In this document: positions 46,059 to 54,550 of the stretch, in pieces
Layout of the letters: the number at the start of each line of letters is the position of its first letter
Position numbering within the stretch: the first letter of the stretch is position 1
NCBI RefSeq assembly: GCF_029835735.1
Contig: NZ_JAOEAL010000001.1
Location: 3,782,001-3,846,000 of the forward strand
DNA: 64,000 nt
From: Shewanella sp. GD04112
GTDB lineage: Bacteria > Pseudomonadota > Gammaproteobacteria > Enterobacterales > Shewanellaceae
Direction of reading: 5' to 3'
The notes under the pieces: model-generated
Database searches by the model: none
What the model was told of the DNA's origin: nothing
Seen by the model: only the letters and a program-made list of their open reading frames with translations
Made by a program: the position numbers and the translations under genes

Positions 46059-46069
46059 ATTGCCCCCGA

Positions 46070-47374
46070 TTATTGGCTCTTAAGATAAACACTTGGGTTA
46101 GTCGTACACACACGCCACGCGGGGTAAATGCCAGCCACCACAGCCGCCAAAATCGCGATCATTGGCGCTATCAACCACATGCTGGTATCGAGGTGAGTTA
46201 AAGACGCCTCCAAATCAAACTTCTTGGTCAGCAGCATCAATGAGCCCCAGGCCCAAGCCAAGCCGAGTAAACCGCCGAATAACCCCATCAAGGACACTTC
46301 CACCATATGTTGGGCAAAGATCTGCCCTTGGCTGGCCCCGATGGCGCGGCGCACACCAATCTCGGGAGCTCGACGTAAAAACTTAGACAGCAACAGACCT
46401 AACATATTGACTAAACAGACAATTAAGAAGAGTGCACTCAGGCCCACCAGCACCTTGTTATCCTCCGGCACCACTTTATTGATGGCTAACCATTGGTCAA
46501 CATCGGACAACTGCACATCGGCCTTAGGCGAGCTAAAGCGGCCTAATTTCTTTTGTTGTTCAATATATTGGCGTACCCACTGACGGTACTCAGCCACTTG
46601 CTCAGGCGTATCCAGTTGCACCCAATACTGGGTCCAATGCTTTTCAGAGGTTAAACGCTGTGCATAGGTGTTGATGCTTTCATAGTTCCAACCGTTGGTA
46701 TTCCCCCAACTGCCATATTCCTCAATCGGCGCTAAGCTGTAGGGCACAAACAAAGTATCCACATTGCCAAAGGCGCCATTGTTAAGGTCGTAATAGTTTG
46801 GACTCGGCTCCCAAGGCTTAAGTACTCCAACCACTTGATAGGGCTTAGCATTGAAATAAATCGTCTTGCCGACACTATTTTGGCCCGCAAACAGCGTTTT
46901 ATTCAGCTCATCGGTCAACACCACTTCGTAGCGAGCATCCTTATCGACACTGTCATCCCACGCCTGACCAAATTGAAACTCAAGGCCAAACAGTGGAAAA
47001 AAGTCGTTATTGGTTACCCTAACCCGAGATTGCAGCACGGGTAAAAAAGCCGGATCTTCGGTTTGCACCGCGCCGCCCGTGCGAAACATAGGTGTTTGTA
47101 GGCTAGGAATATCACTCTTGAGTAAGTTCATCCCGTCTTGATAGGTGATCTGTTGATCGAAGCGATCCCAGGCATCTGGACCTTGGCTCCATAGCTGCAC
47201 CGCAAACAATTGGCCGGATTTCTCCCCCGCAGGGTTAATCGACATCATTTTATAAATATTGAGTGTGGTGATAGTGATGCCAATGCCGATGGAAATCGCC
47301 ATGATCATCAATGCCGACAACATGGGCGTTTTTTTGATGCTACGCCAAGCTAAATCTAAGTAATAGAAGAACAT
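46070..47374 (-). CDS. MacB-type ABC transporter permease, subunit 1
   Basis: 434 aa: N-terminal helix (about 20-42), large periplasmic domain (about 45-310), three C-terminal helices. The EIGVRRAIGASQGQIFAQHMVE motif near residue 345 is the FtsX-family coupling segment. Paralogous to the following permease but with a larger periplasmic part. It lies 8 bases after the ATPase gene. Confidence 0.9.
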   Translation of the reverse strand: MFFYYLDLAWRSIKKTPMLSALMIMAISIGIGITITTLNIYKMMSINPAGEKSGQLFAVQLWSQGPDAWDRFDQQITYQDGMNLLKSDIPSLQTPMFRTGGAVQTEDPAFLPVLQSRVRVTNNDFFPLFGLEFQFGQAWDDSVDKDARYEVVLTDELNKTLFAGQNSVGKTIYFNAKPYQVVGVLKPWEPSPNYYDLNNGAFGNVDTLFVPYSLAPIEEYGSWGNTNGWNYESINTYAQRLTSEKHWTQYWVQLDTPEQVAEYRQWVRQYIEQQKKLGRFSSPKADVQLSDVDQWLAINKVVPEDNKVLVGLSALFLIVCLVNMLGLLLSKFLRRAPEIGVRRAIGASQGQIFAQHMVEVSLMGLFGGLLGLAWAWGSLMLLTKKFDLEASLTHLDTSMWLIAPMIAILAAVVAGIYPAWRVCTTNPSVYLKSQ

Positions 47375-47382
47375 AACCGCTC

Positions 47383-48123
47383 CTAGCCTTGGGCGTTAGC
47401 AACCAGTTTATCGACACTGCCGTGGCTTGCACTGCGGGCCGCATTAGGTTGATACATGGTAAAGTCGCAGACTTGACCATCGACAATTTGGATATTGCGT
47501 TGGGCTCGGCGAGCCAGTTCAGGATCGTGGGTCACCATGATGATCGTGGTGCCAGATTGGTTAATATTCTCCAATAATTCCATCACTTGGCGGGCCATTA
47601 AACTGTCGAGGTTACCCGTAGGTTCGTCGGCGAGCAGAAAACGAGGCTCCCCCGCTAAAGCGCGGGCAATCGCCACCCTTTGCTGCTGACCGCCGGATAA
47701 TTGGGTCGGCAAATGCTTCATCCGCGCGCCTAAGCCCACTTGCTCTAACGCTTGCTCCACACGGCGTTTACGCTCCTTGGCACTAAAACCACGGTAGCGC
47801 AGCGGCACTTCAATGTTTTCCGCGAGGTTAAGATCGGGGATCAAGTTAAAGCCTTGGAAGATAAAGCCAATCTTCTCGTTACGTACGGCGGCACTCTTGT
47901 TATCACTGAGGTTGGAGACATTAATCCCATCTAAAAAATAATCCCCATGGGTGAAGCCTTCGAGCAAGCCAGCGATATTTAAGAAGGTGGTTTTACCTGA
48001 GCCAGAAGGACCCGTAACCGCCACAAACTCGCCCTCGTTCACCTCAAGGTTGAAATCCCGCAGCGCGTGGGTTTCCACTAAGTCCGTTTTAAAAACCTTA
48101 CTGATATTCTTCATTGATAACAT
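47383..48123 (-). CDS. MacB/LolD-type ABC transporter ATP-binding protein
   Basis: 246 aa. Walker A GPSGSGKTT near residue 39, Q-loop in GFIFQGFNLIPDLNLAENIEVPL, signature LSGGQQQRVAIARALAGEP near 142, Walker B FLLADEPTGNLDS and switch His in IMVTHDPELARRAQR. It drives the two FtsX-type permeases downstream. A 98-base gap with no clear terminator separates it from the small membrane gene upstream. Confidence 0.93.
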   Translation of the reverse strand: MLSMKNISKVFKTDLVETHALRDFNLEVNEGEFVAVTGPSGSGKTTFLNIAGLLEGFTHGDYFLDGINVSNLSDNKSAAVRNEKIGFIFQGFNLIPDLNLAENIEVPLRYRGFSAKERKRRVEQALEQVGLGARMKHLPTQLSGGQQQRVAIARALAGEPRFLLADEPTGNLDSLMARQVMELLENINQSGTTIIMVTHDPELARRAQRNIQIVDGQVCDFTMYQPNAARSASHGSVDKLVANAQG

Positions 48124-48221
48124 TTTAATTTCCTTGATTAATTTTTATCTTTGCGCGCAAACGGCTTATAAAACGCGCCAGTATTTCTTTATCTTTAAGT
48201 GGTAACGGCTACACAAAGCCC

Positions 48222-48593
48222 TTACCCCGCAAAACGGCCCATCACAAACCCACTCAAGGCATCGAAAAACCCATTGAGACAGGCGAATATAAAGCTCACA
48301 CTTTCCATCGAGACATCACCCACCTGACGCGCTTCTTCTAGGGGATTCGTCCATTCCAAAATATTTAAGCCGAGGAAAAACCAGCTATTAGCCTCACCTA
48401 TGCCCAGCTCAACCGCCACGACCAGTAGGGCTAAGGCCAGAACACCAAACAATTTGGATGACATCAACAGACCAAGATCGACGTTTTTAGTACGCATAAT
48501 GAACTCCTTGTACACCTTAGCCGCAGACTTTTCAGCCAGAGCGGCGTTAATTACATCAATTTGATTAATAAGTAATTTTTGACTATCGGTCAT
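48222..48593 (-). CDS. Small membrane protein of the efflux operon
   Basis: 123 aa, family not recognised. A polar N-terminal half (SQKLLINQIDVINAALAEKSAAKVYKEFIMRTKNVDLG) is followed by two hydrophobic helices (about 46-70 and 100-118). Its ATG overlaps the stop of the HlyD-type adaptor gene by one base (TGATG), so it is translationally coupled to it. It might be an accessory subunit of the efflux complex. Confidence 0.7.
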   Translation of the reverse strand: MTDSQKLLINQIDVINAALAEKSAAKVYKEFIMRTKNVDLGLLMSSKLFGVLALALLVVAVELGIGEANSWFFLGLNILEWTNPLEEARQVGDVSMESVSFIFACLNGFFDALSGFVMGRFAG

Positions 48594-49855
48594 CAATGCA
48601 TTTTGACCTGTTCGGCATGGTTGAAGGGCTCAACACTGGAGATCACCCATTCGTCACCCGCTTTACCGCCTTCGATCACTTCCACCTGACTCATGCTGGT
48701 GCTGCCGAGCTTAATGTCGCGGCGGGTAGCAATATCGCCTTCGACTTGGTAAACCTCATCGCCACCACCGCTGGTCATAAAGACACCGCGTTTAACCATC
48801 AACACATTCGCCCTGTGTTCGAGCAAGACTCTGGCGGAGATCCGCTGATTTTGGCGCAGCTTCAAGCTTTCGCTCTGGACAAATTGCACTCTGGCGGTCA
48901 CCTCACGGTTACGCACTTCGGGGGAAATCGAGGATAGTTTGCCCATGAGTTTGACTTCACCGAAGCTCAGTTCGACCTCCATTCCGAGTCCTAACTCGTC
49001 GGCGTAGGATTCAGGCACTGCCAACTCGGCCTCATAGGCACTTAAATCGACCACGGTCAGGATGGGTTGATTGGCGCTTAAACGCGTTTTTTGCTCGGTC
49101 AACCAGTTACCAATAATGCCGCTCACCGGCGCCTTGATATTTAAGGCATCGACCTGACGCTCAAGCTCTTTTACCGCCAGACTCTGACGCTCAACTTCCA
49201 AGGCCTTGTTTTTCACCTCAAAGGTTAAGGTATCCTTGGTTAAGGCCACTTCCTGCTCCGCATGCTTAAATTTGAGTTTTGCCTTGTGCAGATCGTCCTT
49301 GCCCTTCTCATAGTCGATTTGGCTGATCAGTTTAGATTGGATCAATAAATCCCCACGGCGGCTCTCCCGATCGGCGGCTTCCAAATCGACCGAGGCCATG
49401 TCTAAGGTTTGATTGACTTGTAATTGGTTACGTCTGGCGTCTAGCTTGGCACGCTCAAGGGCGCTCTCTAATCCCGCCAATAGTGATTTCGCCTGCTCTA
49501 ATTGATTGGTTAATCTTGGACTCTCCAGCTTTGCGACCACATCACCTTTGCTGACGCTATCCCCTGGGTTGCTCAGTAACGTCACAGTGCCTTCTTCGGT
49601 GCTGTAGAGGATCGGCGCATTGGCGGCAACAATTTTGCCCGTGGTGGCCACATCTCGAGTGAGTGTGCCAACATATAAAGTAGCGGTGGTGAGCTCGCTA
49701 CGGCTGATGGACTGGCTGACTTTATCGCTACCAAAACTGGCCCACACTAAGGCGCTGACGAGTAAGGTGCAGCCGCCAATCATCAGAGGCAACTTGAGGC
49801 GTTTTGCGGTCGATGGCACAAGGACTTTATCTTGGCCGCTGGTATCTTTAATCAT
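48593..49855 (-). CDS. HlyD/MacA-type periplasmic adaptor protein
   Basis: 420 aa. One N-terminal helix (about 24-43), the lipoyl-like halves (TVTLLSNPGDSVSKGDVVAKLESPRL near residue 90 and IKAPVSGIIGNWLTEQKTRLSANQPIL near 240), a long helical hairpin between them (about 110-230), then beta-barrel and membrane-proximal domains. It bridges the MacB-like permeases to an outer-membrane channel such as TolC, not encoded here. First gene of the operon, directly after a sigma-54 promoter. Confidence 0.92.
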   Translation of the reverse strand: MIKDTSGQDKVLVPSTAKRLKLPLMIGGCTLLVSALVWASFGSDKVSQSISRSELTTATLYVGTLTRDVATTGKIVAANAPILYSTEEGTVTLLSNPGDSVSKGDVVAKLESPRLTNQLEQAKSLLAGLESALERAKLDARRNQLQVNQTLDMASVDLEAADRESRRGDLLIQSKLISQIDYEKGKDDLHKAKLKFKHAEQEVALTKDTLTFEVKNKALEVERQSLAVKELERQVDALNIKAPVSGIIGNWLTEQKTRLSANQPILTVVDLSAYEAELAVPESYADELGLGMEVELSFGEVKLMGKLSSISPEVRNREVTARVQFVQSESLKLRQNQRISARVLLEHRANVLMVKRGVFMTSGGGDEVYQVEGDIATRRDIKLGSTSMSQVEVIEGGKAGDEWVISSVEPFNHAEQVKMH

Positions 49856-49932
49856 GGCGTTTCTCGCTTCCCTGTCGGAGGGCTGGATAGGCCCATCGCT
49901 ACGGACACTATTAAAAATCGATATCCAGTAAT

Positions 49933-49949
49933 AGCAACGCCTATGCCAA
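49933..49949 (-). promoter_or_regulatory. Sigma-54 promoter of the MacAB-like operon
   Basis: Read on the minus strand: TTGGCATAGGCGTTGCT, a close match to the -24/-12 consensus with GG and GC 12 bases apart. Predicted start near 49922, about 67 bases before the adaptor ATG. Confidence 0.75.
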
Positions 49950-49999
49950 TTTCATTAAAACATTTATTTTCAGCATGTTAGGTAGAATTGAAGATAAAA

Positions 50000-50106
50000 G
50001 TGTCCGCGGACACCGAGGGCTTTATTAAAAAGTGTCCGCTGGTTTTCGCGAAAGTGTCCGCTGAAAAGCGGTTTGTGAACATAGGAGTAAGACGGAGTGC
50101 GGACAC
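50000..50106. promoter_or_regulatory. Cluster of GTGTCCGC activator sites
   Basis: GTGTCCGCGGACAC (50000-50013) is a perfect 14-base palindrome. Direct half-sites GTGTCCGC occur at 50032-50039 and 50054-50061 (22 bases apart) and an inverted one, GCGGACAC, at 50099-50106. A related CGGACAC lies at 49902-49908 near the predicted start point. The main group is about 80-185 bases upstream of the sigma-54 start point, a standard enhancer position. Confidence 0.65.
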
Positions 50107-50225
50107 TCAACATGCGTTAACACTTTTATTGGTGAAATGGCTGAGTTTCCCTTTACAGCTAAATCCTTGCCACATAAGATCCTGCCACCCTCGCAGCAGA
50201 AACATTCAACAAGATGAATCGCCCT

Positions 50226-51257
50226 ATGACAACACTCACTATTACTCGTCCTGACGACTGGCACATTCACCTAAGAGACGGCGCACAATTAAAAGACACG
50301 GTTCGCGATATCAGCCGCTATATGGGCCGCGCTATCGTGATGCCTAATCTGGTTCCTCCCGCTATCGATACCGAAACCGCCTTGGCTTATTACGATCGTA
50401 TCAAGGCGCAAGTGCCAGCAGGCTCGCAATTTGAACCCTTAATGGTGTTGTACCTCACCGACAAAACCAGCCCAGAAGAAATCCGTAAAGCCAAAGCCTC
50501 GGGCAAAATCGTTGCCGCTAAACTCTATCCAGCAGGCGCGACCACCAACTCGGATTCTGGCGTGACCGATTTGAAGAACATCTACCCCGCCCTCGAAGCG
50601 ATGCAGGAAGTGGGCATGTTGTTCCTAGTGCATGGTGAAGTGACTGATTCATCGATTGATATTTTCGACCGTGAGCGCGTATTTATTGAGAATATCCTCA
50701 GCAAGATCGTGGCCGATTTCCCTAAGCTTAAAATCGTTCTCGAGCATATCACCACTAAGGATGCGGTCGATTTCGTGACTCAAGCATCTGACAACGTTGC
50801 TGCCACGATCACCGCGCACCACTTGCTCTATAACCGCAACCACATGTTGGCTGGCGGTATTCGTCCGCATTTCTATTGCCTGCCGATTTTAAAGCGCAAT
50901 ACCCACCAGCAAGCGCTGTTAGGCGCCGCGGCCAGTGGCAATAAGAAGTTCTTCCTCGGTACCGACTCTGCGCCACACGCTAAAGATCGTAAAGAAGCCG
51001 CCTGTGGCTGCGCGGGTTCTTATACTGCCCATGCGGCCATTGAGCTGTACGCCGAAGCCTTTGAATCGGTCAATGCGCTGGATAAATTAGAAGCCTTTGC
51101 CAGCTTCAACGGCCCAGATTTTTACAATCTGCCCCGCAACAGCGATACCATCACCCTAGTGAAAAAATCTTGGGATGTGCCCGTCAGTTACCCACTTGGC
51201 GACAACAACGTTGTGCCAATTCGCGCCGGCGAACAAATCGATTGGCAGGTCGAATAA
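50226..51257 (+). CDS. pyrC: Dihydroorotase
   Basis: 343-aa zinc enzyme closing carbamoyl aspartate to dihydroorotate in pyrimidine synthesis. Motifs: metal-binding DDWHIHLRDG near residue 10, KLYPAGATTNSDSGV near 99 with the carboxylated lysine, HGEVTD near 136, EHITTKDAVD near 173 and the catalytic Asp in FLGTDSAPHAKDRKE near 247. The ATG at 50226 (MTTLTITRPDDWHI) matches the family; an in-frame ATG four codons earlier at 50214 is also possible. Single gene with a terminator. Confidence 0.96.
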   Translation: MTTLTITRPDDWHIHLRDGAQLKDTVRDISRYMGRAIVMPNLVPPAIDTETALAYYDRIKAQVPAGSQFEPLMVLYLTDKTSPEEIRKAKASGKIVAAKLYPAGATTNSDSGVTDLKNIYPALEAMQEVGMLFLVHGEVTDSSIDIFDRERVFIENILSKIVADFPKLKIVLEHITTKDAVDFVTQASDNVAATITAHHLLYNRNHMLAGGIRPHFYCLPILKRNTHQQALLGAAASGNKKFFLGTDSAPHAKDRKEAACGCAGSYTAHAAIELYAEAFESVNALDKLEAFASFNGPDFYNLPRNSDTITLVKKSWDVPVSYPLGDNNVVPIRAGEQIDWQVE

Positions 51258-51317
51258 ACAGGCCTTTTGAGGCGATAAACGGTTAGCCTGCTGTTTATCA
51301 AGCTCGACACCGTTAAG

Positions 51318-51340
51318 AGTCGCCTTAAGGCGACTTTTTT
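51318..51340 (+). terminator. Terminator of pyrC
   Basis: AGTCGCC-TTAA-GGCGACT (51318-51335) followed by a run of T to 51340. Confidence 0.88.
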
Positions 51341-51387
51341 ATAACCAGTAAATAACTCCATAAGCGATTATCTTTTAAGAGAAAAAC

Positions 51388-52434
51388 ATGAATACACGGA
51401 AGTTACTAACGCTGTTGTCCTCAAGCCTATTGCTTGCCACTACGCTACCTTTTAGCACTCTTGCCGCCGATGAACTCTCAGGGATTTGGCAGGGCACGCT
51501 GGGTAAAAGCAGTATTAGAGTCTGCTTTAACCAATACGGCAGCGGCAGTTATTACTATCAACGCTACCTAACCCCAATACAGCTCGATCTGCAAAACGGT
51601 ATTTGGAAAGAAGAAAACAATACTGGAAACTGGCAGTTCGATAGCGCGACGGCGCAGCAACTCAACGGCCATTGGTTTAAAGACAATTCAGGCAAATCCT
51701 TACCCATAAAGCTTGAGCGCCAACTCAGCCCCGATAATCAGGATGACTGCAGCGCCGATGCCTACAATTTGCTGCTTGAAACCAAGCCTTCACTGAGCCG
51801 TGGAAAATGGCAAGCTTTTCAAACCATTGAATACCGTCCACTGACCTATGGCACAGAAGTCGGCATCGAATTTAACGGCCCACAAAAAGGCATTCCCGCC
51901 ATTAATCAGTGGCTTGAGAAAAAGCTCACCGATGATACTCAGCTAGCACAAACCTTTGACACGCGCCGCAGAATGTTGTCGCAAATGGGCCATTTTGTGG
52001 CCGATGAAACCTATGCAGAACCGATTTTCCTCAATCAGCATTGGCTCAGCGTGCGCTTATATCGCTGGGCGGCGGGTTTTGGCGCCAATGGGATCAGCCA
52101 AGAGTTTGTTAGCTTCTCCCTCGCCGATGGTAAACCCTTCCATCCGTGGCAGTGGTTTATCGCCGATAAGCCAACACAAACCTTGCCAGAAAGCATGAGT
52201 TATCAGCTCCCACCTGCACTTAAGGAAAAGCTGTTTGCCAATGCAGTCCCAGCTGCTGAATGCCCAAGTGCCGACGGCTCTGGGTATTTTCAACTCACCC
52301 TCGAGGCGAATGGGATTAAGTTTTGGGAAATGCCCCGTGGCGATGGTTGTGAACAGGAGTTTACCTTAACCCCACAAGAAGCCATGCCCTTTGCCACACC
52401 TTGGGGGCAAACGCAGCTTAAGCTATTGGAATAA
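51388..52434 (+). CDS. Uncharacterised exported protein
   Basis: 348 aa with a clear signal peptide (about 1-27, ending STLAAD). Two parts are visible: an N-terminal beta-rich region (ELSGIWQGTLGKSSIRVCFNQYGSGSYYYQ) and a larger C-terminal region with Trp- and Pro-rich segments (FHPWQWFIADK, FWEMPRGDGCEQEFTLTP). Four or more cysteines could form disulfides. No known domain recognised with confidence. Promoter lies after the pyrC terminator; monocistronic. Confidence 0.7.
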   Translation: MNTRKLLTLLSSSLLLATTLPFSTLAADELSGIWQGTLGKSSIRVCFNQYGSGSYYYQRYLTPIQLDLQNGIWKEENNTGNWQFDSATAQQLNGHWFKDNSGKSLPIKLERQLSPDNQDDCSADAYNLLLETKPSLSRGKWQAFQTIEYRPLTYGTEVGIEFNGPQKGIPAINQWLEKKLTDDTQLAQTFDTRRRMLSQMGHFVADETYAEPIFLNQHWLSVRLYRWAAGFGANGISQEFVSFSLADGKPFHPWQWFIADKPTQTLPESMSYQLPPALKEKLFANAVPAAECPSADGSGYFQLTLEANGIKFWEMPRGDGCEQEFTLTPQEAMPFATPWGQTQLKLLE

Positions 52435-52582
52435 TAAAATTTAATATAAATTCATCATTAATCGCGATAGCGGGAAAGCAGGCTGAGATAACGATAATAA
52501 GCGTTAGAAAAGCCCTTTCCCGTTAATCTTGTCGGGCTAACGTCTCTTATCAGACTCTGCCCCTATTTTGAAGGAAGATAGC

Positions 52583-52951
52583 TTGAGCCAGCAAATGCCC
52601 CAGATAGCAGAACAAACAGCCGAAGCCTTAGTGCAAGCCCAGTTAGTCGCCTATAACCAACGCGACCTTGCAAGCTTTGTGGCGCTCTTTAGCGACGATG
52701 TTTGTATCTACCGCCCACCCGCCACAGAGCCCGTGATCCGAGGCAAGGCTGCCTTTAGTGATTTCTATCAGAATGAACGCTTTAACTTGCCGCATCTGCA
52801 CGCCGAGATCCTAAATCGTATGGTGGTCGGCAATAAGGTGGTCGATCACGAACGGATCTGCGGCATCCGCGAGGAGCCTTTTGAAGTCATGGTGGTCTTT
52901 GAAGTCGCTAATGGCCTTATCCAAGCAATGTGGAGCTTTGCCGCTAACTAG
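52583..52951 (+). CDS. SnoaL-like / NTF2-fold protein
   Basis: 122 aa. The pattern ALVQAQLVAYNQRDLASFVALFSDDVCIYRPPATEPVIRGKAAFSDFY and FEVMVVFEVANGLIQAMWSF is typical of SnoaL-like proteins of the NTF2 fold (small cone-shaped hydrolase/isomerase-like domains). No catalytic role can be assigned. Start taken as TTG (52583) because AAGGAAG lies 6 bases before it; another TTG (52568) and an ATG (52595) are in frame. Confidence 0.78.
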   Translation: MSQQMPQIAEQTAEALVQAQLVAYNQRDLASFVALFSDDVCIYRPPATEPVIRGKAAFSDFYQNERFNLPHLHAEILNRMVVGNKVVDHERICGIREEPFEVMVVFEVANGLIQAMWSFAAN

Positions 52952-53197
52952 GGCGAGCTCTAACTGGTCATATCAAGCTGAATGGCCTAGCAGAAAGCAT
53001 CATCGGAAAAGGCGCTCGCCAAAGCGGTGAAAAATGTTACGCCTATCCCATATTTCATTTCGGCGCCGCCTTTTGGTGTGATATCAACGGATTCTGTGAA
53101 GCACACGACTGTCCCTCAACCACAAAATGCCTTAGGGTTATTAAAAGGGCGATGCACTCAACGCCCTCTTCACTTTGCCCAACAATAGGAATTGCTG

Positions 53198-53491
53198 ATG
53201 TCTGATAACCAACAAGCCTTTTACGAACGTGCCACCGAGATGATTAAGCTCGCGAACCAGCAAAACCAAAACACCGAGATCCAAACCGGTGAGGTCAGCG
53301 CTTCCTTTATGTGGGCCGTCGCCCGCTACAACGCTTGGTTTGGCTCCACCAGCTTTGAATCCAAAGAACAAATGCAGGCCAAAAAACAGGAAATGATGGA
53401 TTACTATATCGAGCGCTACAAAGAGATGATTGACGCCAATCTCGAAGACTATATCGAAAACTTCGACCACTACCGCGCCACACAAAAGTAA
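53198..53491 (+). CDS. DUF3144 family protein, second copy
   Basis: 97 aa from the ATG at 53198 (MSDNQQAFYERATEM), preceded by AGGA. It has AFYERATEMIKLANQQN, SFMWAVARYNAWFG and YIERYKEMIDANLEDYIENFDHY, the DUF3144 pattern also seen in the gene at 10674. Cytosolic, charged, helical. A hairpin terminator follows. Function unknown. Confidence 0.8.
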   Translation: MSDNQQAFYERATEMIKLANQQNQNTEIQTGEVSASFMWAVARYNAWFGSTSFESKEQMQAKKQEMMDYYIERYKEMIDANLEDYIENFDHYRATQK

Positions 53492-53502
53492 TCAGTGATA
53501 AT

Positions 53503-53531
53503 ACGCCCCATGCGAAAAGTGATTGGGGCGT
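53503..53531. terminator. Hairpin between DUF3144 gene and the convergent membrane-protein gene
   Basis: ACGCCCCA (53503-53510) and TGGGGCGT (53524-53531), 13-base loop, followed by TTAATTAT. Probably a weak terminator. Confidence 0.6.
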
Positions 53532-53546
53532 GTTAATTATGACTTT

Positions 53547-53885
53547 CTAATGACCACTGCTAGCCTTTAGCCATACAAAAGCCAAGTAAAGCACTAGGGC
53601 AATATATCCAAGGGAAATCATCAGATTCACTCTCCAGAGATTTAACCAGAAATGGCCAGTGAAATAAGTGCGTCTTCTAACGTCGTGGAAAAACAATACC
53701 GTTGAAGAAGGCACCAGCATCAATGCCGAGCAGCCCAGCATAGGTAATACCATAAATAGGAATCCTAAACCGCTCGCGCCAGCGGAGGCTTCCGAGATTT
53801 CACTATCTACAGGCGCGAACATAACAATCGCTAGAATAATTCCAGCAACCGTCAGCATAAATCCAAAAAGCTGTAGCGTTCTCAT
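53547..53885 (-). CDS. Small uncharacterised membrane protein
   Basis: 112 aa from the ATG at 53885 (MRTLQLFGFMLTVAG), which has AAGGA 5 bases upstream. Three hydrophobic stretches (about 4-24, 38-62 and 84-108) suggest three membrane helices; a basic loop VRRRTYFTGHFW lies between the second and third. Family not recognised. Convergent with the DUF3144 gene. Confidence 0.65.
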   Translation of the reverse strand: MRTLQLFGFMLTVAGIILAIVMFAPVDSEISEASAGASGLGFLFMVLPMLGCSALMLVPSSTVLFFHDVRRRTYFTGHFWLNLWRVNLMISLGYIALVLYLAFVWLKASSGH

Positions 53886-54325
53886 CTTCATCCTTAAATA
53901 TAAAACCTGCACATACTCACCCAAGTGAGCGAGCAGCTAAATCTAGCGGTTTTTGGTATTAGCTTCTACCCCATCGCTAAAGTTCCACTTCGTTCAAGAT
54001 TCGTCTTCACAGACTAATTTGAGATATGCCATTTTCGCAAACTAAGCTCGTAGTTTGCTCGGCTCCATCGCTTTGATTCTTATCGACTCAAGACTGTGCC
54101 AACGTTTACGGAAAATAAGCTTAAGTAGGAATCGATAATGTGCGGAAGTAAAACAGAAACCGTGATTAACCAAGAGGATTGTTGGCTGGTTTTCGCAGGG
54201 CAACTCAGCAAATTAAGGCTGATAAGCCCAAGAGGGGCAAATAGGATTATTTGCCCCTCTAGTCTGACACTGTGGCGAACAGCTTCTTACTTATGCGCAG
54301 CAAGAACAAAGATGATACATCGCCG
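53886..54325. other. Gene-free stretch with two strong hairpins
   Basis: 440 bases. Contains GCAAACTA-AGCTCG-TAGTTTGC (54037-54058) and a 13-bp perfect stem AGAGGGGCAAATA / TATTTGCCCCTCT (54231-54243 and 54248-54260, GGAT loop). A 64-codon frame at 54138 runs straight through the second stem and is not believed. The second hairpin could end a small RNA or the minus-strand gene at 54326. Confidence 0.5.
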
Positions 54326-54550
54326 TTATTGAGTGCATGCGTTTGTCGTTTGGCAGTCGACAGCAGCCTGACGCTTCAGTTGCTGAGCATATTGCTCCGC
54401 CGCCGCTTTTGCCTTTCGAGCCTCTACCTTATGTTGCACATTCTCCACCAAGACCTTATCAAAGGTCTCCATTCCAAAATGGTCGGAAACATCCTGATAA
54501 ATAAACCAAGATGCAAAGGCGACAATGCCATAGGTCATTAGACGTAACAT
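54326..54550 (-). CDS. Small membrane-anchored protein
   Basis: 74 aa: one N-terminal hydrophobic helix (MLRLMTYGIVAFASWFIYQD), then a charged helix rich in Ala/Lys/Glu (VEARKAKAAAEQYAQQLKRQ) and a short tail with two cysteines. GAGG precedes the ATG. Looks like a real small inner-membrane protein; family not recognised. A 13-bp hairpin lies 65 bases downstream. Confidence 0.55.
   Translation of the reverse strand: MLRLMTYGIVAFASWFIYQDVSDHFGMETFDKVLVENVQHKVEARKAKAAAEQYAQQLKRQAAVDCQTTNACTQ

Larger units (their letters stand above)
49856..50225. other. Divergent control region between the efflux operon and pyrC
   Basis: 370 bases. Left part: sigma-54 promoter for the efflux operon (49933-49949). 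Middle: several GTGTCCGC sites (50000-50106). Right part: AT/GC-mixed sequence that must hold the pyrC promoter, but no convincing -35/-10 pair was picked out. No gene. Confidence 0.6.

Noticed and set aside
54138..54332. 64-codon plus-strand frame
   Set aside because: It contains the 13-bp hairpin at 54231-54260 and has no protein-like pattern; it also overlaps the better-supported minus-strand gene at 54326.
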